This document shows, in pieces, positions 1-11,026 of a DNA stretch of 64,000 nucleotides. Where the stretch lies: NCBI RefSeq assembly GCF_014633365.1, contig NC_068349.1, positions 30,704,753 through 30,768,752 of the forward strand, read 5' to 3'. The position numbers and the translations under genes are program-made. A model generated the notes under the pieces. It saw only the letters and a program-made list of their open reading frames with translations, was not told the DNA's origin and did no database searches. How positions within the stretch are numbered: the first letter of the stretch is position 1; every line of letters begins with the position of its first letter. The DNA comes from Diospyros lotus (Eukaryota; Streptophyta; Magnoliopsida; Ericales; Ebenaceae).

Positions 1-1120
1 GTTATATTTGTGTGATTAATTAGGATGTGATAACAAATTATTTTTCTTAATTTACACATCATGAAATTTTTATTATGAATCTATTTAAATATAAAAACTT
101 AACCCACAGGCAATTGTTATCTTTGATGCTCGAAAACGACAAAGACGACCCAAAACTTTTTTCAAGTTATTTCTGTAATTTGCAAAATATTTTTAGGGCA
201 TTTCACAAATTACAAAAATTATCGGGTGATCGATTATTCGTCTCTAACCATCCACTATATATCCAAGATCTAGCCTTGAACTTTTAGCCATATTGATCCA
301 ATGATCAGATATTAACAGATCTAGCCTTAAACTTCTGGCACAACCAGTTGGAAGCAGATGAAAAAATGATAAAATCGCTTACCTTGAGGTTAGACAACTC
401 TGGTATGTTGTCATCGGTGGTTGGGACTCATCGGACCTCTACTCTAAGACCATTACTATGAAGATCGGGGTGCCTATTCTATAAATCTAGTGTCAGATCA
501 ATGATCCTAAGGGCGGATTGTTAGGAAGTCGGTTGGTAATTAGGCAAAAGGGGGAGAAATGAAGGAAAAGAGAGAGAGAGAGAGAATGAGGTAGGCGGCG
601 CTAGGGTTTGGGGAAAGACGATGGATCTTCTCTGTATTTTATACTCTAACCTAATTAGCTGGTCCATATCTGATGGATCCAGTTGACCTGGTCTATCTTT
701 TCTTTCACTTTCCTTCTTCTTCTCTCTCATCCCCTTTATGTTTATGTTTGTTTCAATGCATTATGAAACTTATATTTATTGTTTATGTTTGTTTGTATTA
801 TATTTGAACTATTTTTATAATTTTCTATATTAAAAATTATATTTACAAAAAAATCCCTATATTTTTTTAATTTACACTTTATACCGCATTTTTATTTCAT
901 ATTTTTTTGAAAAAAATACCATTTCCCCATTTGAGTTTCATATTTGAAACGTTTTCTGTTTTCATTTTCATGCAACCTACATTGTTATATGTTAGTGATT
1001 TGTAATTTGTTGTATGCTTTACATTGGTAAAACATGATATTGAGTTATAGTAGTCTCATATTCAGTTACATGAGCATGATTATTTGTTTTATTCGATGCA
1101 ACTATTTTACTTGTGAATTT
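1..1120. other. Non-coding region left of the Copia remnant
   Basis: No gene is supported here. The first ~560 bases carry scattered repeated phrases such as GATCTAGCCTT (near 270 and 320) and look like old repeat DNA. A short GA microsatellite lies at about 567-586. The reading frames in this stretch are short and show no recognisable domain. No 5' LTR or tRNA-Met primer site for the downstream Copia element could be recognised, so its left end is probably lost or heavily decayed. Confidence 0.5.
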
Positions 1121-1124
1121 TTCT

Positions 1125-1830
1125 TATATGAAGTGTGATATTCCTAATTTAAGTAATGATAACTATAAGATGTGGAAGGAGAGTGTTCTTTTGCAATTAT
1201 GGTAGATGGATATTGACTATGTCATTTGAAAGAATGAACCACCTACAATTATTACTATTAGCACTCAAGTTCAAATTGTTGAGCATGAATGATGAAGCGA
1301 TCTAATTGCCTCAGTATGATATTAATATGAACCAAAATTTCTACTAGTATCTGTGGTTCAATTCCTGAATGTAAGACAATCAAAGAATTACTAAAGGCTA
1401 TTGATGAGCAATTTCAGTCTTCAGATAAGGCACTTGCTAGCACTCTAACGGAAAAGTTATCATCGATAAAGCTCACCAGTGTTAAAGGTGTGTGTGAGCA
1501 CATCATGAAGATAAAGGACATTGCATCTCAGTTAAAGTCTCTTGAGGTTAAGATGTTGAAGTCTTTCCTAGTGCATTTCATTTTGAATTCTCTCCCACAA
1601 CAGTATGGTCTCTTCAAAATATCTTACAATACACATAAGGATAAATGGTTTATTAATGAACTTTCGACCATGGAAAGAATAAAACTGCTCAAGCCAAACA
1701 TAAGGGAAAGGGTAAAATACCTATCTAGTTTGGGATCAAAAAGGAATCCAAGTGCTTCTTTTGCAAAAAGAAAAGACACCTGAAGAAGGATTGCTTCAAA
1801 TTTAAGACTTCGCTTGAGAAGAAAGGTAAC
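1125..1830 (+). pseudogene. Copia gag remnant with CCHC zinc knuckle
   Basis: This is the nucleocapsid and capsid part of the Copia polyprotein, which would package element RNA. A UBN2-type gag segment (reading LSNDNYKMWKESVLLQL, then a stop) begins near 1140. The longest open stretch is 1490-1783. A zinc knuckle CFFCKKKRHLKKDC (C-x2-C-x4-H-x4-C) is encoded at about 1753-1794, but in a different frame from that open stretch, so at least one frameshift lies near 1735. In-frame stops occur near 1200 and 1290. It cannot make an intact protein. Confidence 0.75.
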
Positions 1831-1860
1831 ATAACCTCACTTGTATGTTCTGAATCCAAT

Positions 1861-3267
1861 ATGGATGATGTTTGTCACAACACATGGTGGATTGATTTTG
1901 GTTCTACAATCCATGTTTCAAATACCTTGTGAGGTTTTCTAAATTGAAGGAAACCAATGGGAAGTGAACAAAGCATCTATTCAGAAAATAAGATGCATTC
2001 ATATGTGGTTGGGACTTGCAGACTTACTTTAAATTCTTGCTTTGTTTTAGATTTGAAAAAGACCTTTTATATTCAAGTTTTTTCTAGGAATTTAATTTCA
2101 CTTTCTAGATTTGTATCTTTAGGATATTCCTTTAACTTTTTCAGAAACTATTTTAATTTATTTTATAAATCTAAACTTGCTGGAAATGATACATTTTCTG
2201 ATGGTCCTTTTGGGATTAATTTGCAAAACAATATCTCTTATAATGTAATGCATGCCCAAAGCAATGCAGGTATTAAAATATGTGTCACGAATGGGGATTC
2301 CTTTATGTTATGGCATCGGAGATTAGGACATATCTCCATAGAAAGGATTAAAAGATTAGTAAATGATGGGAGTGTTTAATACTTTTGATTTTATTAATTT
2401 TTATACTTGTGTAGACTGTATAAAGGGAAAGCAGACTAACAAGTCAAAGAAAGGTGCCAAGAGGAGTACAAACATATTAGAGTTTATACATATGGATATT
2501 TGTAGTCCAAATATGGGCTCATATGGTTAAAGATACTTAATCTCATTTATAGATGATTATTCACGATATATGTATCTCTACTTGCTTCATAACAAAAATG
2601 AAGCATTAAATGCTTTTAAGCTTTTCAAGGCAGAAGTAGAGAACCTATGTGGGAAGCAAATTAAGATTGTGAAAAATATTATGGAAGATACATTGAGGAT
2701 GGAAAGACACTTGGTCCTTTTGCTAGGTTTCTCGAGGAAAACAGGATTATGGTTCAATACACCATGCTAAGGTCTCCAAACCAAAATGGTGTAGCTGAAA
2801 TGAGAAACTGAACATTATTGGATGTGGTGAGGAGTATGCTTAGCAACTCCTAACTTTCTAAATCCTGGTGGATTGAAGCTCTTAAAACGGTTGCGTATAT
2901 ATTAAATCTAGTTCCAACCAAGGCTGTTCCTAATATGCCATTTGAGTTATTTAAGGGTTGAAAACCGAGTTTACAACATATACGTGTTTGGCGATGCTCA
3001 TCTGAAGTAAGAGTTATAATCCACAAGAAAGAAAACTAGATCCAAGGACTATAAGTGGATATTTCATTGGATATGCTGAAAAATTCAAGGGATATAGATT
3101 TTACTGTCCATCTTATAACACTAGGATTGTGAAATCAATAAATGCAAAATTTCTTGAGAATGACTTGATTAGTGGGAATAATCAAGCTCAAAATTTAGCT
3201 TATTTTGAGAAATGTTATATAGATATCCAAATCCCATTTCAAGTGAGATTGATTGAAATTCATAGTG
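1861..3267 (+). pseudogene. Copia protease-integrase remnant
   Basis: The protease region reads WWIDFGSTIHVSN near 1890. The expected catalytic Asp-Ser/Thr-Gly is Asp-Phe-Gly, so the active site is altered. The GAG-pre-integrase motif LWHRRLGHISIERIKRLV is at about 2305-2360. The integrase core follows (HMDICSPN near 2490, FIDDYSRYMYLY near 2550-2585), with stop codons and frameshifts through 2760-3060. Sequence continuity is then broken at 3272 by the solo LTR insertion and resumes at 5728. The family and domain order are clear; function is lost. Confidence 0.75.
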
Positions 3268-3272
3268 TCCCT

Positions 3273-5727
3273 TGTAATACCCAGTATTAAATATTAAGAG
3301 AAGTTTTGGAAGTTATGGGATCAAAATGGAATTTACAATAGTTGCGGACTTAAGTGCAATATGCAAAACATAAACAGAAGGCGAGGGACTGTGTCAAGTA
3401 GGTCAACAAAGGTCAAAATGGTTCAAATAAGCAGTACTCGACACAATCAAGGGATTTTCAAAGGTTTGAAATCAAAAGTACACAAATAAGGGCGTACGGG
3501 CAAAAGTACAGATTTTGCAAAGTATCAGAGGGAGGTCGAATCGACGAATTTTTCAGAAATTCCAAAGGGAAATGGAAAATATAGAACTTGAGGGCTGTTG
3601 TGGAAGTGTTGGATAGTTCAAGGGTGTTTAGGGTTAGGAGAAAATGCAATTAAAAATTAAATAGGGGCTAAACTGCAAATTCTCAAAAAATGCCATGGTG
3701 TGAACGCGACCGCCGCACATGGGTCACCGGCCAGCCGCCTCTGGACGTCCGGAAGCTCGCCTAAGGGTGCTAGGATGATCTTCAGGTGATGATGAAGCTT
3801 CAGGGGGTGGCCATTGGCCGAGCACGGCGGCGACTTGACCGGTTTTAATGGCGAAGATTTTTCCATTTTGGCCGAATCTTTCGAAGGCTTAGGCTCGCGA
3901 TTTGGGCTCGTTTAATTGGTTTGGAAGCTATATCTAGGGTTAAGGGGATAAGAGCAATCGATTGGTGGTGGAAATTTGGGTCGAGGTGGAGTATAAAAGG
4001 AGTTCTCGGCCGAGAGGGTTAGCGCACAAGTTGATCAAATTCGCCCGTTTTGGCAAGAATCGAGCAAGGAGATTAGAGGGATTTTGTTCTACAAGTTGCA
4101 AGTATCATTTCTGGAAATTTTCGAGGAGTTTCGTGTACGTTTGGTGGAGTTTCAGTGGCTTGGCCGGAAAAGTGAGGGCCGTCGGACCGCAACCTGCAAC
4201 CGCCATTTAAGGCATTTTTCGATGATCGTTTCGGGCATTTGAGGGTACCATTGAGGCCTGCCTCATCGAGATCTTCAAGGCCCCATAGTTTTTTTAGCCA
4301 AAGGAGTCGCCGGAGCCGGAGAAGAAGGCTGGAGAAGACGACTGTGCAGTGGCGCGTGGCTCCCACTCGCAGGGCTTCGGGGTGGCGCGTGAGGGCGCGT
4401 GAGGTAGGGTTTTTATGTGTTTTTAATTTCAGAATTTAGGTAAAATTATTTTAAGAATTATCATGAAAAAATATTTTGTAAAAGCTGATGTTAGGTATTT
4501 TTAGTGAATTTCTGAAAGTAGAAATGTTTGAAAAATAAATAAAAATAGAGAAAATTGTGGAAAAATAGAAATGTTGATTCCAAAGGTCTTAAATGGTGAA
4601 ATAGGAGTCAATTGGGTCGTTGGAAGAAGGATTAGACGATTTTCGAGGTGTGGCATGGTTTTCGAGGCGAAATCTGGACTTTTCCGATTCGAGGTGAGTG
4701 GTTTGATTCTAGCTTTACCTTGTCTTGGAAGTGTTTTTAAGTGCTTGTGGTGGGTTCTAGTGAGCGGTTATACCCTCCTGGACCTAGGTTGTCTACAAGG
4801 CTTTACTTATGATCATCATGTCAATATTTGTTACATCGCATTAACTGATTTACTTTAAAATGTTGGTGCATGGCGTGTAAATTTTCATTTCACTTGGAGT
4901 CGGATTTCATGTCATCGTTGGGTTCGTATGGGGCAGGATGGGGTCTACCTGAGATCGGGACAATGTTAGTCCAGGTGAACGGGTGTCACGATGGTGCACT
5001 CGAGGGATTAACGTTAAACCAGGTGAACGTGTGTCACAGTGGGGCATTCGAGGAATTAAGCATGTCAGGAAGATATCTCGAGTTAGATGTGTCTTGCATG
5101 TTGTCATTTAGTATGCCATGTTTGTGTGTCTTACATGCATTGTATATCTGTTTTCATGCCTTCACTTAGATGGTTTATCATCTAACATGGGTTATGCCCT
5201 TGGAGCATTCAACGTTCCAGTCAGGGACAGCTGCGAGGTCGAGGACACGGCCGGTGAGCCAGTGGTGTTTATTTGATGGTTGTTGTATTATTTTGGAAGC
5301 ACTAATATTCACCATGTTATATGTATGAGTGATCGCTCGACGGTGTTGTAATCGCTAGTATCGGTGTTGTATATCGGTGTTGTATATATATATCGATGTG
5401 GGAACATCTTGTGTGTAACACGTGGTAGGCCACGACATTTTGATGATTAAGTATTCCGCTGTGTTTATAACGTCTCGTTCAGTTATGATTATGTTATTAT
5501 TAATTAAACGAGCAAGACTGGGACTCTTGGGGTTTATATCTGCATGTGAAGATTGTTCTTGAATCATTGTGGGTGTCGGCTGTAGTTTTGCGACGAATGT
5601 TTCATCTGCATGTGAAGATTGTGCTCACGGCGCCGCAAGGAACGGACTTGGAGGAAAAAAAAAAGAAAGAAAGAAACGCCGGGAGTTTCCTTATAGTGAC
5701 ACACCTGTCTAGGACAGGGGTGTTACA
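3273..5727 (+). mobile_element. Gypsy-type solo LTR (2455 bp) nested in the Copia element
   Basis: The insert begins TGTAATACCC and ends GGGTGTTACA, near-perfect inverted ends of the TG...CA type. It is flanked by a perfect 5-bp direct repeat TCCCT (3268-3272 and 5728-5732), the footprint of an LTR-retrotransposon integrase. The Copia coding sequence is continuous if the insert is removed. A TATA-like GTATAAAAGG lies near 3991. A 48-bp direct duplication sits at 4971-5018 and 5019-5066. The TGTAAYACCC ends and the great length fit LTRs of chromovirus (Tekay/Del-like) gypsy elements; that lineage call is inference. The ORFs inside it are not supported as genes. Confidence 0.85.
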
Positions 5728-5732
5728 TCCCT

Positions 5733-7500
5733 CAAGTTCAAATAGGTGCTAGACAACTAGTCTTTGAGATTTCACATGTTGTTAATAACAATCTAGAAGA
5801 TTCAGTTGTGCAAGATACTCCTCAAGAGGATACTATTGAACAACCATTTGTGCAAAACACTCAGAAGGTTACTGTTGAATAACCAGTTGTGTAAGATACT
5901 CCCCACGAGGATATTAACACAACATTAAGAAGATTAACTAGAATGAAGAAATCAGCTATTCGTTGTGATTATGTTGTGTCTCTTTAGGAATTTAACTATA
6001 ACATTAGAGGTGTAAATGATCCTGAAATATTTTAACAAGCTATGAGTTGCAAAGAATCCAAATTATGGTATGTTACTATGAAATATGAGATGAATTCCAT
6101 GGCAACTAATGGAGTCTAGGATCTTGTTGAGTTGCCTAAGGAGGCTAGGGCCATAGGCTATAAAGGGGTCTTTAAAACTAAGAAAGACTCATCAGGCAAT
6201 ATTGAGAGATATAAAGTAAAACTCGTTGCTAAAGGATTCACTCAAAAAGAGGGAATTGATTATACGAAGACTTTTTCCCCTATATCTAAGAAAGATTCCT
6301 TCCGTGTGATAATGGCATTAGTTGCACATTTTGATTTAGAATTGCACCAAATGGATGTGAAAACTGCATTCCTCAATGGAGATCCAAAGGAAGAGGTTTA
6401 TATAAAAAAAAAAAAAAAATAGAAGGATTCTTTTCTAGTGATGGTGAGCATTTGGCATGCAAGCTTAAGAAATCCATATATGGATTAAAACAAGCCTCCC
6501 AACAATGGTACTTAAAATTTCATGATGTGATCTCTTCTTTTAGTTTTGTAAAGAATGCCATGGATCAATGTATATACCAGAAGGTCAGTAGGAACAAAAT
6601 ATGTTTTCTTTTCCTATATGTGAATGACATTTTACTTACTACCAATGATAAGGGATAGTGATACATGAGGTGAAATAATTCCCTTCTAAACACTTTGACA
6701 TGAAAGATATGGGTGAGGCCTCTTATGTCATTAGCATTAAGATCTATAGGGAAAGATGTCAAGGCATTTTGGGATTGTCTCAAGTGACCTATATCAACAA
6801 AGTTTTAGAGAGATTTCAGATAAAAGATTTTGCACGAGTGTAACACCCATTGTGAAGGGTGATAGGTTCAATTTGAACCAATGCATAACATCCCATATGC
6901 TTCAGCTGTTGGAAGCCTAATATCTACTCTTGTTTGCACAAGACCTAACATTGCATTTGCAGTGAGAATATTGGAAAAATATCAGAATAACCCAGGTTTG
7001 GACCATTGGAGGGTTGCTAAAAAGGTTATGAGGTACTTTCAAGGAACTAAGGACTACATGCTTATGTATAGATGAACTAATCATTTGGAGGTATGAGGTT
7101 ACTCGAATTCAGACTTTGATGGCTGCGTTAATTCTTGGAAATCAACATCTAGATACATATCTATGTTAGTCGGCAAAGCCGTGTCATGGAGGAGTTCAAA
7201 GTAGACTTTGACTGCTACCTCCACTATGGAAGCTAAGTTCGTTGCTTGTTTTGAGACTATATTGCATGGTGTATGGTTGAAGAGCTTCATCTCGAGGGTT
7301 AGAGTTGTTGATTCCATTTCTAGGCCACTTAAGTTGTACTGTGACAATTCAATTGTTATTTTCTTGGCTAAAAACCACAAGAGTGTAGTTGAAGTAAATA
7401 CATTAACATTAAGTATTTAGTCGTAAGAGAACATGTAAGGAAAATAAAGTGGTCATAGAACATATTAGCACTTAGTTGATGATAACTGATCCTTTAATTA
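5733..7500 (+). pseudogene. Copia reverse transcriptase-RNase H remnant
   Basis: This is the 3' half of the Copia pol gene. RT begins near 6045 and is clearest at 6132-6402 (KTAFLNGD, KLVAKGFTQKEGIDY). A poly-A run at 6406-6419 breaks the frame. The RT active site reads FLYVNDILL at about 6610-6640, so the YVDD box has become YVND. SIYGLKQASQQWY at about 6475-6513 is a conserved Copia RT block. RNase H follows at 7080-7420 (ATSTMEAKFVAC, LYCDNSIVIFLAKN). Multiple stops separate the blocks. The element copy cannot encode an active reverse transcriptase. Confidence 0.8.
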
Positions 7501-7775
7501 AAAAATGTTAATTAAGAGTTTTAAGGATTGCGTTGAGCAAATGGGTATTGGTCTCATGATATAATTTAGTTATATGAACAACTATTGATGTAATGAAACT
7601 CTTTTTCAGTTGTTTGTTTATTTCTTATTTTGAGTGTATACATTTATGTTTGAGAATAACAAATTGTTGTGAACCTTGAGTAAACGGAGGGTTTATTTAT
7701 GAAATTGTATTATCACATTTGGACTCATGGGAAAGGGATTGGATGCATTGTGATACATGAAAGGTAATACTCAAT

Positions 7776-8606
7776 GGCTAAAGGCATACCCGGCCCCTTC
7801 ACCTTTCACCACTTAACCATTTTGCCCCCTTAACTTAAACAAGAACCTATTAACCCTCTCAACTTTTAATTTTGAATATATTATGTACCTCAACTATAAA
7901 TTTTGTAACAATTACAAACCTTAGTGCAACAAGCATTATGCATGAGTTACAACGCGGTCTAATGTGGGCCCCACATTGATCAGGCCAATGGCAAGAAAAG
8001 GTCCTTGGCTCCTGCAAGAGAGGAAAAGGCTGGCGACCGGGCGGAGGTAGACGACTGCGGCGGACCACCGTCGTAAACAACTAAGGAGGAAGACGACACC
8101 GCTCACGCCGCTATCTGACTGACCTCCTACGCCTCCGCGCCGCTACCCGCTTAGCCCAATCAAAGCCATCGCCGACCCCCGACCCCAATAGATGCCATTG
8201 CCAGCCCCTTGACCCCAATTGACGCCATCGCCCAGATCTGCTTGCGACCAATCTCCCACACCGTCGGCCTAGATCTTCCCGTCCACTCCTAGTCGCTACT
8301 ATCGACGACCCCCCAACCTCAGTCAACGCCTCCCACGCTGCTAGCAACCACCGATAGAAAGAGAGGCAACGAGCTAGAAGAGAAATGCAGTAAGCGAGAG
8401 GTCACTGGAGACAAGAAAGTCTGGTAAGAAGAAAGAAGGAGATGATGTGCTGCACACACCTCAATCGCGTGTGTAATACATGCGTTGACCCAGGTGTCCA
8501 TAAGATTCAAAATTAAAAGTTGAGGGGGCTAATAGGTCCTTATTTAAGTGAAGGGGGCAAAATGGTTAAATGGTGAAAGGTGAAGGGGTTGGGTATGCCT
8601 TTAGCG
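7776..8606. mobile_element. Non-autonomous Mutator-like element (MULE), 831 bp
   Basis: Long terminal inverted repeats of about 102 bp (7776-7877 and 8505-8606) match at roughly 91% by eye; both start with the shared core GCTAAAGGCATACCC. The element is flanked by a 9-10-bp direct repeat AATACTCAAT at 7766-7775 and 8607-8616. Long inverted repeats plus a 9-10-bp target duplication are the hallmark of Mutator elements. There is no transposase. The middle (about 7990-8450) is GC-rich and unlike the AT-rich surroundings; it may be a captured gene fragment or the old 5' region of an autonomous parent. It is inserted in the 3' part of the Copia element. Confidence 0.9.
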
Positions 8607-8729
8607 AATACTCAATTATAGAAGATCTATCGCCACGATTCATGTATTTAGTTTCTTTCTTAAAGGTAAAGAGATATAGATATAAGGTGTTACTTCGATC
8701 ATATAAAATGTACGAACCAAGTAGGAGAA

Positions 8730-9090
8730 TGTAATTATCTATTAAGTGATTTTATTTCTTTGATAAACACCTTTAAACAAATTAAAAGTTAATCTCATCA
8801 TATTCATCCACTAACTAATGAGTGATAACTGCTTTCAAATTAAATTTAAACTAATTTGATGGGGTTAGTTTTGGAGAAAATTGACATGTGTTTAGTCTAT
8901 AAATAAATGGGTTTCTCTATTGAAAATATACTAAAAAAGTAATTTGGATCCCCAATCAAGAGCAAATCTGAGGGCATACACTATCAAGTGTGTTAGCTCA
9001 TTGATCGAAGCATCTACTCAATTGCAGTGATTTTTTGTATTCAAATAATAACTGTAAATTAGTATATGTATTTTTATAAATTTCTTACAA
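8730..9090 (+). repeat. Copia 3' LTR
   Basis: The LTR start is set by the polypurine-like AAGTAGGAGAA at 8719-8729 followed by TGTAATTATC. Inside is a TATA-like GTCTATAAATAAATGG near 8896. The segment ends near TTTCTTACA at about 9090. The 5' partner LTR is not recognisable, so the right boundary is approximate. No target duplication could be defined. Confidence 0.5.
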
Positions 9091-10024
9091 ATTGTACATA
9101 TATATAAGTAGTTTAGATCTTCTCTTGCATTTTTTTTTTTTTTTTTTGTTGTTGTGATCCTCGAGACGCTTATTAATTTTTTTAAATAAAATATTTATTT
9201 ATAAAAAAATAATTATTTAAAATATCAAAAATAATCGAGAGACGCATGTTAGTTAATGAAAAAAAAAAATCATACCACATATACACACACGAATTATTTG
9301 TAATTTTCTAGAAAAATATGCATTTTTCAGCCATTAAGGAGAGTTTTTGTGTTTGAAAATTCTTTTTTCAAAACATGAGTACTATTATTTTTTTATTATT
9401 ATTATTATTTATAACTAACTGAAAAATATTTAATAGTGTATCAATATAAAAATAATACCTTCTTCAAATACTATATAGATACAACTTTTAAGGGGGGTGA
9501 AAAGAGCAAGCCATATATTCCTATTGAAGTCTAGCAAGATACTACTTTGACATTTGGATGATACTTTAGATATGACAAATTCTTGACTTAACCCGCAATT
9601 AATTTTCCCTAATCTCATGGGCACATGCCCACCAGAATGGATCGTTGTTTGGAGACTTATCTAGTGAGGTGGCACTTGATGTGATAACTTATAATTAGTT
9701 TTAATAAATAATAAAAATTACATTTTATTAAAAATTTCCTAAGTCCCAATAGGATTTTTGAAATTTTTTCCCAATATAAATAATTAAAAATATTTTTATT
9801 TGTTGATTATACATGAATCGTGTTTTGGAAGATTTCATCCACCACAAAGAAGTGTTTTTTTAATTAAAAATAATATATAATAAATATATTTTATCTAAAA
9901 ATTAAATATATTTATTGTACTTTAATTATTCCATTATATATATATTAAATAGATATTACATTTATTGTATTTTGTTTTTTTTTCAAAATATTTATATTGG
10001 TTGATGATAAATAAATTATATTTT
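9091..10024. other. AT-rich intergenic DNA
   Basis: No coding sequence is supported. There is a long T run at about 9131-9148, long AT-rich stretches, and a phrase TATAATAAATATATTTTATCT (9869 on) that recurs in similar form right of the solo LTR near 10739. Confidence 0.5.
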
Positions 10025-10029
10025 ATAAT

Positions 10030-10705
10030 TGTCGACATTCAAATTCAGTCGATCGTGATTCATAGGCCCACAATGGGAAAAATGAGCCCAAATATAAGGA
10101 GGAAGGATTAAGTAGAAGCAGAGACAATGGAATTTTACGTGGTTTGACTAAAACAATATCTACTCCACAACTGTTCTCTGAGCATTCCGGTAGAGTAATA
10201 GTATAGCATTTTTCTTGTCCTTTTTACAAAGATATTTCGACTCCTATTTATAGTAAGGGGTGTTTATAATTGCATAAAATACAAAAGTATAAAGATGATA
10301 TAATGGGGGACAAGTCGTCCTTATCATCTGCATAAAATCAGGAGTGTGATCTTCATTACGAGGGATTTGGTTTGCTTTAGATAAAGTGAGTGGGTCTCTG
10401 CCTCTTGTTATTCAGTAGCAATGTTGTTATGCGAGTTGAATAGTTTGACCGATGAGCTGAACTGTTAGGCTAGTGAGCTAGAAACATCGTTAGGAGGTCG
10501 TTGGGTATATCGTTGAGAGCTCGTTTGGTTAGGCCTAGAAGCATCACTGAAAGCTCGCTTGGTCCCTCAATCTGAGCTCAAGTTTCTGCGATGTGCAACA
10601 TTGTTCTGACGAGCTCAGCCTTGGCTTATTTGGTTTCAACAGATTGGGCTGGTCTGCTGGATTGAGTCCAGCCCATAAGAATTGATCCGAAAAATACCCA
10701 TAACA
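10030..10705 (-). mobile_element. Solo LTR (676 bp), minus orientation
   Basis: The segment starts TGTCGACATT and ends CCCATAACA and is flanked by a perfect 5-bp direct repeat ATAAT (10025-10029 and 10706-10710). On the minus strand it begins TGTTATGGGTATTTTTCGG. A minus-strand TATA-like CTATAAATAGGAG lies near 10229-10243, so I read it as a minus-oriented LTR. No internal retroelement sequence adjoins, so it is a solo LTR left by LTR-LTR recombination. The family was not identified. Confidence 0.75.
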
Positions 10706-10856
10706 ATAATATTATATTAATTAATAAATTTATTTTAATATATAATAAATATATATTATCTAAAAATAAAGAATAATGTTAGGAGTCATGACTAATAATG
10801 ATGTCATCAATTATGTAGCGCCTCTTCATTAGAGGTGAATAATGAGATCATGTGTC

Positions 10857-11013
10857 CCCAGGGCATAGATACAAGTGATTGGATGAACAATATGCCAGTA
10901 TCAATCTGGTAGATTGTGAGTTCGATTATTGTCATACGTAATGGCTAAAGATCCAACATGTAATTTATCTCCCCTAATAAAATTGAGGGTACGAGTATTG
11001 AGTGTCATTTAAA
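10857..11013 (+). mobile_element. tRNA-derived SINE (family A, copy 1)
   Basis: A 157-bp insert is flanked by a perfect 13-bp direct repeat GAGATCATGTGTC (10844-10856 and 11014-11026). Inside are an A-box-like TAGATACAAGTGATTGG near 10865 and a B-box-like GTGAGTTCGATTATTG near 10917, spaced as in tRNA-derived pol III promoters. A second member of the family is at about 19690-19855 and shares TGAGTTCGATTATTGTC. Confidence 0.75.
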
Positions 11014-11026
11014 GAGATCATGTGTC

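Larger units (their letters stand above)
1125..9090 (+). mobile_element. Degenerate Ty1/Copia LTR retrotransposon, with nested insertions
   Basis: Gag, protease, integrase, reverse transcriptase and RNase H homology occur in Copia order (integrase before RT) on the + strand. The coding region is broken by many stops and frameshifts, so this copy is dead. It is interrupted by a gypsy solo LTR (3273-5727) and by a MULE (7776-8606). A polypurine-like AAGTAGGAGAA followed by TG at 8730 marks the start of the 3' LTR. The 5' LTR was not found, so the start given is the first gag homology, and the right end is approximate. Confidence 0.8.

Noticed and set aside
4870..5169. 99-codon frame inside the solo LTR
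   Set aside because: It spans a 48-bp non-coding duplication in an LTR with clean ends; no domain.
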